Origin: Martelella mediterranea
GTDB lineage: Bacteria; Pseudomonadota; Alphaproteobacteria; Rhizobiales; Rhizobiaceae
DNA length: 64,000 nucleotides
Assembly: GCF_021021415.1 (NCBI RefSeq)
Contig: NZ_JAINWJ010000014.1
Coordinates: 62,001-126,000 of the forward strand
Direction: 5' to 3'
Positions 1-8,670 of this stretch are shown here, piece after piece. The translations under genes were made by a program, and so were the position numbers. The notes beneath the pieces were generated by a model. It did not search any database and was not told the origin of the DNA. It saw only the letters and a list, made by a program, of their open reading frames with translations. The number at the start of each line of letters is the position of its first letter. The first letter of the stretch is position 1.

Positions 1-1
1 A

Positions 2-313
2 TCGCTGGCGCTGCTTGCCAAGGACAAGCTTGCCGAACAGCCGAACCTGGTGACGGCCGCCGAGCAGGGCTACAATCTCGACTTCCCGATCTGGGGCGGT
101 CTGGTTGCGCCGAAAGGGCTTGAGGCCGCCGACATCACCAGGCTGGAAACCTCCTGCAAGGCAGCGATCGATTCCGCGCCCTTCCAGGAGCGTATGGAAG
201 CGGTCAAGCAGCCGATCGCCTACATGAATTCGGCCGATTTCGACGCTTTCGTCCACGAAAAATACGAAACCAACCGCAAGCTGCTCGAAAAGGCCGGGCT
301 TCTGGCGAACTGA
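2..313 (+). CDS. tctC: Tripartite tricarboxylate transporter substrate-binding protein TctC, 3' end
   Basis: Partial gene: the reading frame is already open at the window edge and only the last 103 codons are present. The periplasmic receptor of a TTT-family secondary transporter binds a carboxylate and hands it to the TctA/TctB membrane pair. The visible part (FPIWGGLVAPKG, then a helical tail ending KAGLLAN) matches the C-terminal lobe of Bug/TctC proteins. The assignment rests mainly on the next two genes, tctB and tctA, which follow in the standard C-B-A order on the same strand. The bound substrate cannot be told from this fragment. Confidence 0.85.
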   Translation, partial: SLALLAKDKLAEQPNLVTAAEQGYNLDFPIWGGLVAPKGLEAADITRLETSCKAAIDSAPFQERMEAVKQPIAYMNSADFDAFVHEKYETNRKLLEKAGLLAN

Positions 314-465
314 TCGGCTAACGGCTGCCGCGGCTTGCGGCAGCCGTTCCGATGCCGCGCGCTTTCCCAAGCGCGCTGAAACACGCTATCTATTGCTAGA
401 AAATTGCGGCAGGCCCCATCTTGCCGGCATTGCCTATGTCACGTCGAAACGGGCTTGGAGGAAGC

Positions 466-966
466 ATGGACGACCGGCAGATCAGCGACGGCAAGGTGTC
501 ACTGGCAGCACGCATCAGCGAAGCTGCGGTCATCGGCGCGCTCGCGCTCCTTGTCCTCGTGTTCTTCATCCAGACCTTCGAGGAAATCAGCGCCTTTGCC
601 CGCGCGAGCCAGGGCCGCGGACCGTTCTTCTTTCCCCGCTTCGTGCTCGGGGTGATGGCGCTGCTGATCGCGCTTTTGATCCTGCTGTTGCCGGGCGCGC
701 GCCATCGCGGCTCGGAACTGCCCGCGCTCAAGCCATCGCTGCGCATGCTGGCGCTGATGGCGGCAACGGCGGGCTATTGCGCGGCGATGCCGGTGATCGG
801 GTTTCTCGCATCTAGCATCGTCTTCGCGATCGTGGTTCCCGCGATTTTAGGCCGGCGCGACATTCTTGTGCTCGCCGCCGTCGCGGGCAGCTATTCGCTC
901 GCCGTCTGGTTCCTGTTCGAGCGGGTGTTCCTGATCCTTCTGCCCGGCTTTTCATGGCCGTGGTGA
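466..966 (+). CDS. tctB: Tripartite tricarboxylate transporter small membrane subunit TctB
   Basis: Small membrane subunit of the TTT carboxylate transporter, 166 residues with about four hydrophobic segments (for example ALLVLVFFI near residue 25 and ALLIALLILLLPG near 65), as usual for TctB. An in-frame upstream TTG exists at 421, but ATG at 466 has a strong ribosome site (TTGGAGGAAGC) directly before it, so 466 is preferred. It lies 152 bases after tctC and 30 bases before tctA, consistent with one operon. TctB sequences are poorly conserved; the call depends on size, topology and position. Confidence 0.88.
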   Translation: MDDRQISDGKVSLAARISEAAVIGALALLVLVFFIQTFEEISAFARASQGRGPFFFPRFVLGVMALLIALLILLLPGARHRGSELPALKPSLRMLALMAATAGYCAAMPVIGFLASSIVFAIVVPAILGRRDILVLAAVAGSYSLAVWFLFERVFLILLPGFSWPW

Positions 967-996
967 CCTCGTCAAACCGTTAGCCAGGGACGTTTC

Positions 997-2481
997 ATGG
1001 ATCTCATAGTTTCGGCCGCAACCCAGATCGCGACACCGCTCACGCTTCTGGCCATCATCGCGGGAACGCTGGTGGGCGTGATTGTCGGCGTCCTGCCGGG
1101 GCTCGGCTCGGTGATCGGGCTCACCATGGTGCTGCCCTTCACCTTCTCCATGCCGCAGATACCGGCCATTGCGCTGATGCTCGGCGTCTATTGCGGCTCG
1201 GTCTATGGCGGCTCGATCACCGCGATCGTGCTCAACACGCCCGGCACGCCGCAATCGGCGGCGACCGCGCTGGAAGGGTTTCCCATGGCCCAGCGGGGCG
1301 AGGCCGACCTTGCCATTGGCTGGGTCACGACCTCATCCACCATTGGCGGGCTGTTCTCGGTTCTGGTGTTCGTGCTGGCCGGCCCCTCGCTTGCGGCCTT
1401 TTCGCTGCAGTTCACGCCGATCGAATATTTCGCGCTCGGCCTGTTCGCGATGACCTGCATCGCCGGCGTCTCCTCCGGCAATCTCTTGAAGGGCCTTGCC
1501 GCAGGCGCGCTTGGCGTGCTGCTGGCCACCGTCGGGAATGATCCGGTCACCGGCGATCTGCGCTTTACCTTCGACAGTTTCCAGCTTTCCGCCGGCATCG
1601 GGCTGATCCCGGTCATCGTCGGCCTGTTCGCCTTTTCCGAAATGTTCATGCGGGTGCTGACGATCGACAATGACGGGCCGCCGCCCGAACAGATGCGGGT
1701 CGGCTTCCGCATGCCGCCGCTTGCCGCCTGGAAGGGCCGCCTCGGCATGCTTTTGCGCGGCTCGCTGATCGGCTCCTTCGTCGGCGCGTTGCCGGGCACG
1801 GGCGCCGCCACCTCCGCCTTCATCGCCTATTCGGAGGCCCGGCGCGCCTCCAAGCGCAAGGATAATTTCGGCAAGGGCGAGCCGGACGGGCTGGTGGCCT
1901 GCGAAAGCGCCAACAATGCCGTCACCGGCTCGGCGCTGGTGCCGACGCTTTCACTCGGCATCCCCGGCGACCCGGTGACCGCCGTCATGCTCGGCGCGCT
2001 GGTGGTGCAGGGCATTGCACCGGGCCCGCAGCTCTTCGCCAACCATCTCGACCTGATCTATGCGATCTTCTTCTGCCTGATCATCGTCAATCTGGCGATG
2101 TTTGCGATCGGCGCGCTCGGCGCATCGCTGTTTACCCGGGTGCTGCGCATTCCCGAGCCGATCCTGATCGGCCTGATCCTGATCATCGCCACGGTCGGCG
2201 CCTATGGCGTGAACGGCAACCCCTTCGATGTCTGGGTCGCCTTCATCGCTGGCGTCGTCGGCGTGGTGCTGCGGCATTTCCGCTTCCCCGTCGCCCCGAT
2301 CGTGATCGGCATGGTGCTGCAGCCGACCATCGAAATGTCGCTGCGCCAGGGCCTGATCCTGACCCATGGCAATTTCTGGGCGTTCTTCGAGCGCCCGATC
2401 GCGGCCATCCTGTTCGTCATCACCGCGCTGACGCTCTGCTGGCCGCTGCTGCGCAAGGGGTATGCCCGGGTCAAACGCTGA
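997..2481 (+). CDS. tctA: Tripartite tricarboxylate transporter large permease TctA
   Basis: The 494-residue integral membrane subunit that forms the translocation path of the TTT transporter, full length for the family (about 500). It carries the duplicated glycine/proline-rich signatures of TctA: VLPGLGSVIGLTMVLPFTF near residue 30, the NTPGTPQSAAT segment near 78, and the second-repeat counterpart GALPGTGAATSAFIAYSEA near 264. Many hydrophobic segments run through the protein. Import is cation-driven in characterised relatives; substrates range over citrate, other di/tricarboxylates and aromatic acids, and nothing here decides which. The gene ends 22 bases before the convergent lipoprotein gene. 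Confidence 0.95.
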   Translation: MDLIVSAATQIATPLTLLAIIAGTLVGVIVGVLPGLGSVIGLTMVLPFTFSMPQIPAIALMLGVYCGSVYGGSITAIVLNTPGTPQSAATALEGFPMAQRGEADLAIGWVTTSSTIGGLFSVLVFVLAGPSLAAFSLQFTPIEYFALGLFAMTCIAGVSSGNLLKGLAAGALGVLLATVGNDPVTGDLRFTFDSFQLSAGIGLIPVIVGLFAFSEMFMRVLTIDNDGPPPEQMRVGFRMPPLAAWKGRLGMLLRGSLIGSFVGALPGTGAATSAFIAYSEARRASKRKDNFGKGEPDGLVACESANNAVTGSALVPTLSLGIPGDPVTAVMLGALVVQGIAPGPQLFANHLDLIYAIFFCLIIVNLAMFAIGALGASLFTRVLRIPEPILIGLILIIATVGAYGVNGNPFDVWVAFIAGVVGVVLRHFRFPVAPIVIGMVLQPTIEMSLRQGLILTHGNFWAFFERPIAAILFVITALTLCWPLLRKGYARVKR

Positions 2482-2502
2482 CCTCTTGCGCGGGCATCCT
2501 TC

Positions 2503-3078
2503 TCACCGTTGCAGGGCACTACAATCCGGCAGACGCTCGATGCCGCGGGTCGCCAGAAGCGCGCCAAACGTCGCGTTCTTCAACAGCGGAATGGCTGGCT
2601 CGCCGTACCGGAGTGTCAGTGCGACATCCACAACCATATCGGAAAGATCCGTACCGCCATCCACACAGCGCGCCGTGAAGGAAACGGAGAACGCGCCCTT
2701 GCCTTCAATGCCGGCCTCTCTGTCCTTCCTGATCTCAGACAACAGCGTCGACATGCGTTCTGCCTCATCGGGCGCAAGCACAAGCTCGACCGTATCGCGG
2801 TTAGGCGCGGCGTCGAGGCGGCGCGCGACCCGCAGGCCCGCCTGCTCCTCCAGCGCCACCCGCCCCGGAACGGCCCAACTGAGCGAAAGGGCGAGATCGC
2901 CATCCCCCACCTGCAACACCGTCGGCTTGGTCAGGGCGACGACGAGCGCATTGGGATCGGCATCGAGCGGAGAAGCGGCCTCAAGCGCCCGCGGCGTAAC
3001 GCCACCCATGGTGGAACACGCGGCCGGAAGCGCCAGGGTTGCGCAACAGAAGGCGCGAAGTAAAAAACGTCGAAACAT
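2503..3078 (-). CDS. Putative lipoprotein of unknown function
   Basis: 191-residue protein with a lipoprotein signal peptide: positive n-region (FRR), hydrophobic stretch and lipobox LPAAC, predicting cleavage before Cys21 and an outer-membrane or periplasmic anchored product. The mature part has no motif I recognise; it contains a GGTDLSDMVVDVALTLRYG stretch and two further Cys that could pair. RBS GAGAGGAATG precedes the ATG. It is divergent from the DUF2975/HTH pair and shares a 71-base intergenic region with nested inverted repeats, so the HTH protein may control it. Function unknown. Confidence 0.75.
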   Translation of the reverse strand: MFRRFLLRAFCCATLALPAACSTMGGVTPRALEAASPLDADPNALVVALTKPTVLQVGDGDLALSLSWAVPGRVALEEQAGLRVARRLDAAPNRDTVELVLAPDEAERMSTLLSEIRKDREAGIEGKGAFSVSFTARCVDGGTDLSDMVVDVALTLRYGEPAIPLLKNATFGALLATRGIERLPDCSALQR

Positions 3079-3090
3079 GACATTCCTCTC

Positions 3091-3139
3091 GATTGACAGA
3101 CATTTATTATTGTTTTACGATAATTTTATATCGTCAATC
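3091..3139. promoter_or_regulatory. Nested inverted repeats between divergent lipoprotein and DUF2975 genes
   Basis: GATTGAC at 3091-3097 is matched by GTCAATC at 3133-3139. Inside lies a tighter pair, ACGATA at 3117-3122 and TATCGT at 3129-3134, with a 6-base AT spacer. The segment is much more AT-rich than its surroundings and covers both divergent promoters. It is a candidate operator for the small HTH protein at 3708-3923; this is inference from position and symmetry. Confidence 0.45.
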
Positions 3140-3149
3140 AAGAGGCATC

Positions 3150-3704
3150 ATGATGAACAACCAAAATTCGCGCGCCATGATCCGGCTGTGCAAGCGGATG
3201 AAGCTCCTGACGCGGGTTCTTCAGGCCATGCTTGCAGCCGGCCTGATCTACGTGGCCTGGACGGCACTTTTCCGGACTGACGGGCTTGCCGCATGGCTGG
3301 CGGACGCTCTTGACCTGAACGTCGCTGTGACCATCACCCCGGCGATCGGACTGGCTTTCGTCGCCACCGCGGTAATCCTGGCGGGGCTGGTTCTCGTCGG
3401 GTTGCAAACCGTCTGGCAGCTTTTCGACCGGCTTCAGCGCGAGCGCCCGTTTTCCTATGAGGCGGCCGCCCTTTTGCGCCGCGCGGGCCTGATCGCGCTT
3501 ACCGGCGCGATTGCGGGCATGGTTCTGCGCCCGGTCGCCACGCTGCTCGCAACGCTTGCCAATCCGCCGGGCGCGCGGGCGATATCAATCGGCCTTGGCA
3601 GCGATCAACTGATGCTGTTTCTGCTCGCCGGATTCCTGTTCGTGATGGGCCATGTGATGGTTCTCGCCACCTCGATCAACGAAGACTATGAGCGTTTCGT
3701 CTGA
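3150..3704 (+). CDS. DUF2975 family membrane protein
   Basis: 184 residues with four hydrophobic segments (LLTRVLQAMLAAGLIYVAW; ITPAIGLAFVATAVILAG; LIALTGAIAGMV; LMLFLLAGFLFVMGHVMV), the topology of DUF2975. The family is typically followed by a short Xre-type regulator, as it is here, 3 bases downstream. The frame is open from 3093, but the ATG at 3150 (or the adjacent ATG at 3153) follows an AAGAGG ribosome site, and the earlier start would translate through the promoter. Molecular function of the family is not established; the pairing suggests a membrane partner of the regulator. Confidence 0.8.
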   Translation: MMNNQNSRAMIRLCKRMKLLTRVLQAMLAAGLIYVAWTALFRTDGLAAWLADALDLNVAVTITPAIGLAFVATAVILAGLVLVGLQTVWQLFDRLQRERPFSYEAAALLRRAGLIALTGAIAGMVLRPVATLLATLANPPGARAISIGLGSDQLMLFLLAGFLFVMGHVMVLATSINEDYERFV

Positions 3705-3707
3705 CCC

Positions 3708-3923
3708 ATGCCGATCATTGTCAATCTCGATGTCATGCTCGCCCGCCGCAAGATGCGGGCGAAGGTCCTCGCCGAACATGTCGGCATCACCGAGCAGAAT
3801 ATTTCGCTGCTGCGTTCGGGCAAGGTGAAGGGCGTGCGCTTTGAAACGCTCGAAAGGATCTGCGCCGCGCTCGACTGCCAGCCCGGCGATATCCTCGAAT
3901 ACAAGCCGGAAGAGAGCGGCTGA
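3708..3923 (+). CDS. Small Cro/C1-type HTH transcriptional regulator (YozG-like)
   Basis: 71-residue protein that is nearly all helix-turn-helix: RRKMRAKVLAEHVGITEQNI followed by the recognition-helix region SLLRSGKVKGVRFETLERIC and a short tail GDILEYKP typical of the YozG-type regulators that accompany DUF2975 genes. It starts 3 bases after the DUF2975 stop, so the two are certainly cotranscribed. Probable target is the nested palindrome upstream of the pair. Whether it represses or activates cannot be told. Confidence 0.85.
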   Translation: MPIIVNLDVMLARRKMRAKVLAEHVGITEQNISLLRSGKVKGVRFETLERICAALDCQPGDILEYKPEESG

Positions 3924-3932
3924 GGGAGAGCC

Positions 3933-4784
3933 CTAAAAATTGCTGGCTGAAAGCGCCGAGATCTCCTGCGCAGCCCGCATCAGCATCGGCAGATGGATCG
4001 AGTTCAGCTTTTCCGGCGGCAGGTTGCGGGCATTGCCGCCAACGCTGAGCGTATAGATGTCGCCGGTCATCGGCGCGCGCAGGACAACGCCGATGGCGTT
4101 ATGTCCCTCCTTCCACTCGCCGAAAGAATCCGAATAGCCATTGCCCGACATCCGCGACAACGCCTCTTCAAGCGCGGGTCGTTTCTCGGCGTCCCAGGCA
4201 TCGCCGTGAATGCCGGCCAGAAGCGCAAACGCCTCGGCGCGTTCCGCCTCGCCCATGGCGAACAGATAGGCCCTTCCGGGCGCGCTTTCAGCCAGCGGAA
4301 TGCGCGAGCCGACATTGAGGTTGAGCGCCACCGCCGTCGGTCGGCGCACCAGTTCGACGAACATCATGTCCGGCCCGTCACGCACCGACAGCGCCACCGC
4401 GCAATCGCCCACTGCGGCGATCTGGTCCATATGCGAGCGCACAAGCTCGCCAAAGCCGAACCGGCCGATCGCCGCATAGCCGAGCGTCAGCACCTGGTTG
4501 GAGACGGCATATTTGCCGTATTCGGGCATGTAGCGCAGATAGCCGAGCTTGGTCAGCGTGCCGAGCAGCCGCGAGACCGTGGTCTTGTGCAGGCCGGTGC
4601 GCTCGGCAAGCGCCTGGGTGCCCAGCACCTTGTCGTCCGCCCGGAAGGCGCGCAGAATCGAAAGACCGCGCGCCAGCGAACTGACGAACGGCCGCTCCTC
4701 GTTCAGGGCCGCGGCCCCGATATCCTGCCGCGGGCGGCCGCGCCGCCGGACAGGTTGATCATTTGTTTGATTGTCCTCGCTCAT
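3933..4784 (-). CDS. IclR-family transcriptional regulator
   Basis: 283 residues. A charged N-terminal tail with an RRRGRPRQ basic patch precedes the winged HTH (LSILRAFRADDKVLGTQALA, then TGLHKTTVSRLLGTLTKLGY, about residues 38-90), followed by the IclR effector-binding domain (for example PLAESAPGRAYLFAMGEAE). It is on the same strand as the ThDP enzyme, 68 bases downstream of it, so it is probably its cotranscribed local regulator. The ligand is unknown; IclR proteins usually sense a small carboxylic acid. Confidence 0.9.
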   Translation of the reverse strand: MSEDNQTNDQPVRRRGRPRQDIGAAALNEERPFVSSLARGLSILRAFRADDKVLGTQALAERTGLHKTTVSRLLGTLTKLGYLRYMPEYGKYAVSNQVLTLGYAAIGRFGFGELVRSHMDQIAAVGDCAVALSVRDGPDMMFVELVRRPTAVALNLNVGSRIPLAESAPGRAYLFAMGEAERAEAFALLAGIHGDAWDAEKRPALEEALSRMSGNGYSDSFGEWKEGHNAIGVVLRAPMTGDIYTLSVGGNARNLPPEKLNSIHLPMLMRAAQEISALSASNF

Positions 4785-4852
4785 GACCCCTGTTTAGCCC
4801 ATCCCGCGCCCGTTTGTCATTGGATTTGACGGGCGCGGGAAGGACAAAATTC

Positions 4853-6565
4853 CTATTTGAGGGCGGAGGGATCCGGCAGGTCGTCGTAATCCGAGCAATC
4901 GCGGTGGCTTGCGGCCGGATCGACCTTGACGTCGATGACGACCGGGCCACCGCGGCTGTGGCCTTCCCGGATCGCATCGCCGATCTGATCGGCCTCGGTC
5001 ACCGTGATCCCGGAGCCGCCGAGACCCTCGGCCACCTTGGCGAAGTCATGATCGCCGAAGTCGACCCCGATCGCCTTGTTGCCGAGATTGTCGCGCACCA
5101 TGCCGAGCCCGGCATTGTTGGCGACCACATAGACGACGTCGAGATTGTGTTCCGCCGCCGTGGCAATCGCATCCATGGTCATGACGAAACCGCCATCGCC
5201 GATCACGCCGGTGACGCGCTTTTCAGGGCAGGTCACCTTGGCGCCGGTTGCCGCCGGCGTCGACCAGCCCATGCCGCCAATGCCGCCGGGGGCGACGAGC
5301 TGATGCGGCGTTCTGAGCGGCAGCGACGAGGTCGCCCAGATGCGGTTGGTGCCGGCATCGAGCGTCAGCAGGTCGTTTGGCGTCAGGAAACCGTCGAGCC
5401 CGCGCATGATATCGGCGTAATGCACCGTGCCGGGGCGGGTCTTGTAATGCGGCAGGTCGCCATAGCGGTTTTCGGCCTTGATCCTGCCGATGAAATCGCT
5501 GCGCCTCGCCGCCTGCGCGGCGTCGACGCCGATGGCATCGAGCAAATAGCGGATCACGTCGGCGGCATCCGCCGTCACCGCCATGTCGACCGGCACGACC
5601 CAGCCGGCATTCAGCGGATCGAGATCGACCTGGATGATGGTCTGCTCGCCCGGCCGTATCATCTTTTCATCGCGGAAACGGGTATATTCCGGGCCGAGGC
5701 TGCAGCCGAGCACGAGGATGACATCGGCGGCCTGGACCATGCGGTTTGCCGATTTCGCCGCCCAGTTGCCCATCATGCCGACGGCCACCGGCGTGGTCTC
5801 GTCGATGACGCCCTTGCCGTGATAGCTGGAGGCGACCGCGATCCCCTCGCGATGGGCGAGCCGCGACAGCATCTCGCCGGAGCGGCTCATATAGACGCCA
5901 TTGCCGGCGATGATGACGGGGCGTTCGGCAGACTTCAGGGTCTCGGCGATCCTGTGCAGCGCATCGCCGTCCGGCTTCATCGGCGTCGAGCGCAGATAGC
6001 CCTCGGTCGGGTAGAGTTTGGCGCGCGGGTGATCCGGCACCTCCTCCTTGATGATGTTGGTGCGCATCACCACAGCCGCCGGTCCCTGGCGCGGCGTCAT
6101 GGCGTGTTTCACCGCAAGCTGGGTGCCATAGATCGCCTCTGCCGGCGTGGTCGCGTAGGTGGCGTATTTGGTCATGGTCTTCATCACCGCGAAGGCATCG
6201 CCCGCGCCGTAATCGCCGGTCATGGTCTGGTAGACGCCGTACTGGGCGAAGCCGTCATAACAGGATGTGTCGGTGAGCACGACCATCGGCGTCGAGGAGA
6301 AATAGGCCTCCAGAATGCCGAAAGCGCCGGTGGAGCTCGCAAACGGACCCTGCGCCATCAACAGGCCCGGTCGGCCGGTGAGCTTGCCCGCGACCTGCGC
6401 CATGACCGAGGCCGACTGTTCCGAGCGCGCCAGCACCAGCTCGAATTCGTCCTTGCGATCAAAAAATGCCGGCAGCGACCATGTGATGCCGAGACCCGGC
6501 AGCGTGAAGCCGCGCGTGATGCCGGCCTCGATAAACGTCTTGATGACGCCCTCATTGGTTTTCAT
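4853..6565 (-). CDS. Thiamine diphosphate-dependent enzyme, acetolactate synthase/decarboxylase-like
   Basis: 570 residues with the three-domain ThDP layout of the POX/AHAS group. The N-terminal Pyr domain keeps the catalytic Glu (LARSEQSASVMA, about residue 48), the middle domain has PVIIAGNGVYMS, and the C-terminal domain has the ThDP/Mg motif GDGGF with NN about 27 residues later (VIGDGGFVMTMD ... YVVANNAGLGM). The frame extends to 6670, but ATG at 6565 follows a GGAGGAAATCG ribosome site and gives the family's usual start (MKTNEGVIKTF). Candidate reactions are decarboxylation or carboligation of a 2-oxoacid; I cannot choose. No small AHAS regulatory subunit is nearby, so branched-chain synthesis is unlikely. 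An IclR gene follows. Confidence 0.85.
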   Translation of the reverse strand: MKTNEGVIKTFIEAGITRGFTLPGLGITWSLPAFFDRKDEFELVLARSEQSASVMAQVAGKLTGRPGLLMAQGPFASSTGAFGILEAYFSSTPMVVLTDTSCYDGFAQYGVYQTMTGDYGAGDAFAVMKTMTKYATYATTPAEAIYGTQLAVKHAMTPRQGPAAVVMRTNIIKEEVPDHPRAKLYPTEGYLRSTPMKPDGDALHRIAETLKSAERPVIIAGNGVYMSRSGEMLSRLAHREGIAVASSYHGKGVIDETTPVAVGMMGNWAAKSANRMVQAADVILVLGCSLGPEYTRFRDEKMIRPGEQTIIQVDLDPLNAGWVVPVDMAVTADAADVIRYLLDAIGVDAAQAARRSDFIGRIKAENRYGDLPHYKTRPGTVHYADIMRGLDGFLTPNDLLTLDAGTNRIWATSSLPLRTPHQLVAPGGIGGMGWSTPAATGAKVTCPEKRVTGVIGDGGFVMTMDAIATAAEHNLDVVYVVANNAGLGMVRDNLGNKAIGVDFGDHDFAKVAEGLGGSGITVTEADQIGDAIREGHSRGGPVVIDVKVDPAASHRDCSDYDDLPDPSALK

Positions 6566-6970
6566 CGATTTCCTCCATTTTGAAAGGAGGATAATCAATC
6601 CCATTAATTCTGCCAAGCGCAATTTTGTAGTGATATGTGGATTTAATGACGAAAGGTTTCGCACCGTCAACCACGTGCGGTCTCCAAGTCTCCAACATCA
6701 CGGGGCTTCGCCGAAGACAAACGGCTATTTTTTGGGGGGAAGCTGGAGCGTTCGGCGGCATGCACGGGCCAGACCGGGGACGCCGCCGTTTAGAGCGTCG
6801 GATGAAAAAGTGGAATCCGGTTGCTCGAAACCCGACGCGGCACGGAAAAAACAGTTCATCGGGAGCCTCACACGAAGCACCCGATGATCTGGAGTATCCG
6901 CCTGGATCAATAAGCTGGCGTGGCCAAGATGGATACTCCACCTATCTGCCAGCGGTCAGTTCGTTCTCGC
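6566..6970. other. Intergenic region without a gene, holding a dispersed repeat
   Basis: 405 bases between the ThDP enzyme and ribH. Short open frames here run through repeat sequence and have no coding character. The segment holds the 49-base dispersed repeat listed separately, a GGCGGC/GCCGCC inverted pair (about 6755 and 6782) and a T-run followed by G-run near 6728. It should contain the promoter of the ThDP enzyme and the 3' end of the rib operon transcript. Confidence 0.6.
6790..6838. repeat. Dispersed intergenic palindromic repeat, copy 1
   Basis: 49-base element beginning TTAGAGC and ending CCCGACGC, with inverted ends GCGTCGG (6796-6802) and CCGACGC (6832-6838) and a central GAAAAAGTGGAA. 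A second copy, about 80 percent alike by eye, is at 22143-22192. This matches the kind of short hairpin repeat found many times between genes in rhizobial genomes. Confidence 0.75.
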
Positions 6971-7411
6971 TCAGGCCGCCGCGACCCTTGCCAGCGCTTC
7001 CAGGGCTTCCACGCAGGCAGCCGCCGCCTCGCGGCCCTTGTTGTGCTCGTCGTCACCCGAGCGGTCGAAGGCCTGGAAGGCGGTGTAGGTGGTGAGGATG
7101 CCGAAGGTGACGGGAATTTCGGTTTCAAGCGAAACCTGCATCAGCCCGTGAGCGGCGGCTTCCGAGATATATTCGAAATGGGCCGTCTCGCCCTTGATCA
7201 CCGCGCCGATGCAGACGACACCGGCGAATTTGCCCGTTTGGGCGAGCTTCTTGGCGACCAGCGGGATTTCGAAGGCGCCCGGCACGTCGAAGATATCGGC
7301 GTCGGAAACCGGCGCGCCGCGTTCAGAGAGTTCCGCCTTTGCGCCGTTCAGAAGGCCGGTGGTGACCTTTTCGTTGAAGCGGGAGATGACGATGGCGATG
7401 CGATGGGACAC
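6971..7411 (-). CDS. ribH: 6,7-dimethyl-8-ribityllumazine synthase
   Basis: Condenses 5-amino-6-ribitylamino-uracil with 3,4-dihydroxy-2-butanone 4-phosphate to lumazine, the penultimate step to riboflavin. 146 residues with family landmarks: IAIVISRFNEKVT at the N terminus, CIGAVIKGETAHFEYIS in the middle and GILTTYTAFQAFDRSG near the C terminus. The frame is open to 7432, but GTG at 7411 follows GAAAGGAAAC at ideal spacing and is preferred. It is the third gene of a ribD-ribBA-ribH operon behind an FMN riboswitch. Rhizobia and Brucella often carry two ribH genes; riboswitch control and the absence of ribE/nusB neighbours suggest this is the ribH2 type, which is inference. Confidence 0.92.
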   Translation of the reverse strand: MSHRIAIVISRFNEKVTTGLLNGAKAELSERGAPVSDADIFDVPGAFEIPLVAKKLAQTGKFAGVVCIGAVIKGETAHFEYISEAAAHGLMQVSLETEIPVTFGILTTYTAFQAFDRSGDDEHNKGREAAAACVEALEALARVAAA

Positions 7412-7458
7412 GCTGTTTCCTTTCAGTGTCAAGATGCGCCGGAACAGGCAGCCAGAGT

Positions 7459-8670
7459 TCAGATCGGCAGAGTGTGACCGAATTTTTCGCGCTTGGCCGC
7501 GAGATAATTTTCGTTGTGAGGGTTGGTGGCGATGATCAGCGGCAGGCGCTTTTCAACCGTCAGCCCGCAGCGCGCGAGCGCCTCGGGCTTCGCCGGATTG
7601 TTGGACAGAAGCTGCAGCCGGGAAACGCCGAGGCTCTTGAGAATATGGGCCGCGGTATAATATTGGCGGGCATCGGCGGGCAGGCCGAGCGCGAGATTGG
7701 CCGCGTGGGTATCGAGCCCCTGCTCCTGCAGGCCATAGGCGCGGATCTTGTTGGCAAGGCCGATGCCCCTGCCCTCCTGGCCGCGCAGATAGACCACGAC
7801 CCCGCCCTTCTCGCCGATCAGCGCCATGCTTTCGGCAAGCTGATCGCCGCAATCGCAGCGCAGCGAGCCGAACACGTCGCCGGTCAGGCATTCCGAATGC
7901 ACCCGCACCAGCGGGTTTGCCGAAAGCGGGCCCTTGACCAACGCCAGATGCTCCACGCCGTCGACCCTGCTCGTGAAGGCGTGGACCTTGAAAGCGCCAT
8001 GCGCGACCGGCAGGTTGGCCGCCGCGACCTCGTCAACGAGGATCTCGGTGCGCATGCGGTATTCGGCAAGCTCGGCGATCGTCAGGAACGGCATGTCATG
8101 CTGTTTGGCAAACGCCATCAGGTCGTCGCGGCGGGCCATCTCGCCGTCGTCGCGCATCACCTCGCAGATCACCGCCGCCGGGTTGAGACCGGCGAGGCGT
8201 GCGAGATCGACCGCCCCCTCGGTGTGGCCGTCACGGGCAAGGACGCCGCCTTCGACGGCCCGCAGCGGGAACATGTGACCGGGCGAAACGACATCGCCGG
8301 GCTTCGCCTCCGGATTGGCGGCGGCGGCGACCGTTCGGGCGCGCTCGGCCGCCGAAATGCCGGTGGTGATGCCCTCTGCCGCCTCGATCGAGACCGTGAA
8401 CGCGGTGGTGTGGCGGGCGCGGTTGTCGGCCACCATCGGGGTCAGGCCGAGACGGTCGACCTGCGCGCCCGTCAGCGTCAGGCAGATCAGCCCGCGCGCG
8501 TACCTGGCCATGAAATTGACGGCGGCGGCATCGGCGAACTCGGCGGCGACCACAACATCGCCCTCGTTCTCTCGGGCTTCATCATCGACCAGCAGCACCA
8601 TGCCGCCGGCGCGCATGGCCTCAAGCGCGCGCTCCACCGGCTCCATAGAAAAATCACGTTCCATCTTCAT
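7459..8670 (-). CDS. ribBA: Bifunctional 3,4-dihydroxy-2-butanone 4-phosphate synthase / GTP cyclohydrolase II
   Basis: 403 residues. The N-terminal half (1-200) is RibB: DDEARENEGD with the acidic metal-binding cluster, then GHTEGAVDLARLAG. The C-terminal half is RibA: zinc-binding cysteines in SECLTGDVFGSLRCDCGDQL and the catalytic-loop sequence YLRGQEGRGIGL, both complete, so both activities are expected. It supplies both precursors of the pathway. The start ATG overlaps the ribD stop by four bases (ATGA), indicating translational coupling, and has an RBS GGAGAAGACC. A 47-base gap separates it from ribH. Confidence 0.96.
   Translation of the reverse strand: MKMERDFSMEPVERALEAMRAGGMVLLVDDEARENEGDVVVAAEFADAAAVNFMARYARGLICLTLTGAQVDRLGLTPMVADNRARHTTAFTVSIEAAEGITTGISAAERARTVAAAANPEAKPGDVVSPGHMFPLRAVEGGVLARDGHTEGAVDLARLAGLNPAAVICEVMRDDGEMARRDDLMAFAKQHDMPFLTIAELAEYRMRTEILVDEVAAANLPVAHGAFKVHAFTSRVDGVEHLALVKGPLSANPLVRVHSECLTGDVFGSLRCDCGDQLAESMALIGEKGGVVVYLRGQEGRGIGLANKIRAYGLQEQGLDTHAANLALGLPADARQYYTAAHILKSLGVSRLQLLSNNPAKPEALARCGLTVEKRLPLIIATNPHNENYLAAKREKFGHTLPI

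Noticed and set aside
4853-6565. ThDP enzyme as acetolactate synthase large subunit (ilvB)
   Set aside because: No small subunit gene or ilv neighbours, and an adjacent IclR regulator suggests a catabolic role.
4814-6583. 589-codon open frame on the plus strand opposite the ThDP enzyme
   Set aside because: It is the antisense shadow of a well-conserved gene in GC-rich DNA, rich in Arg/His/Ala without any family motif.
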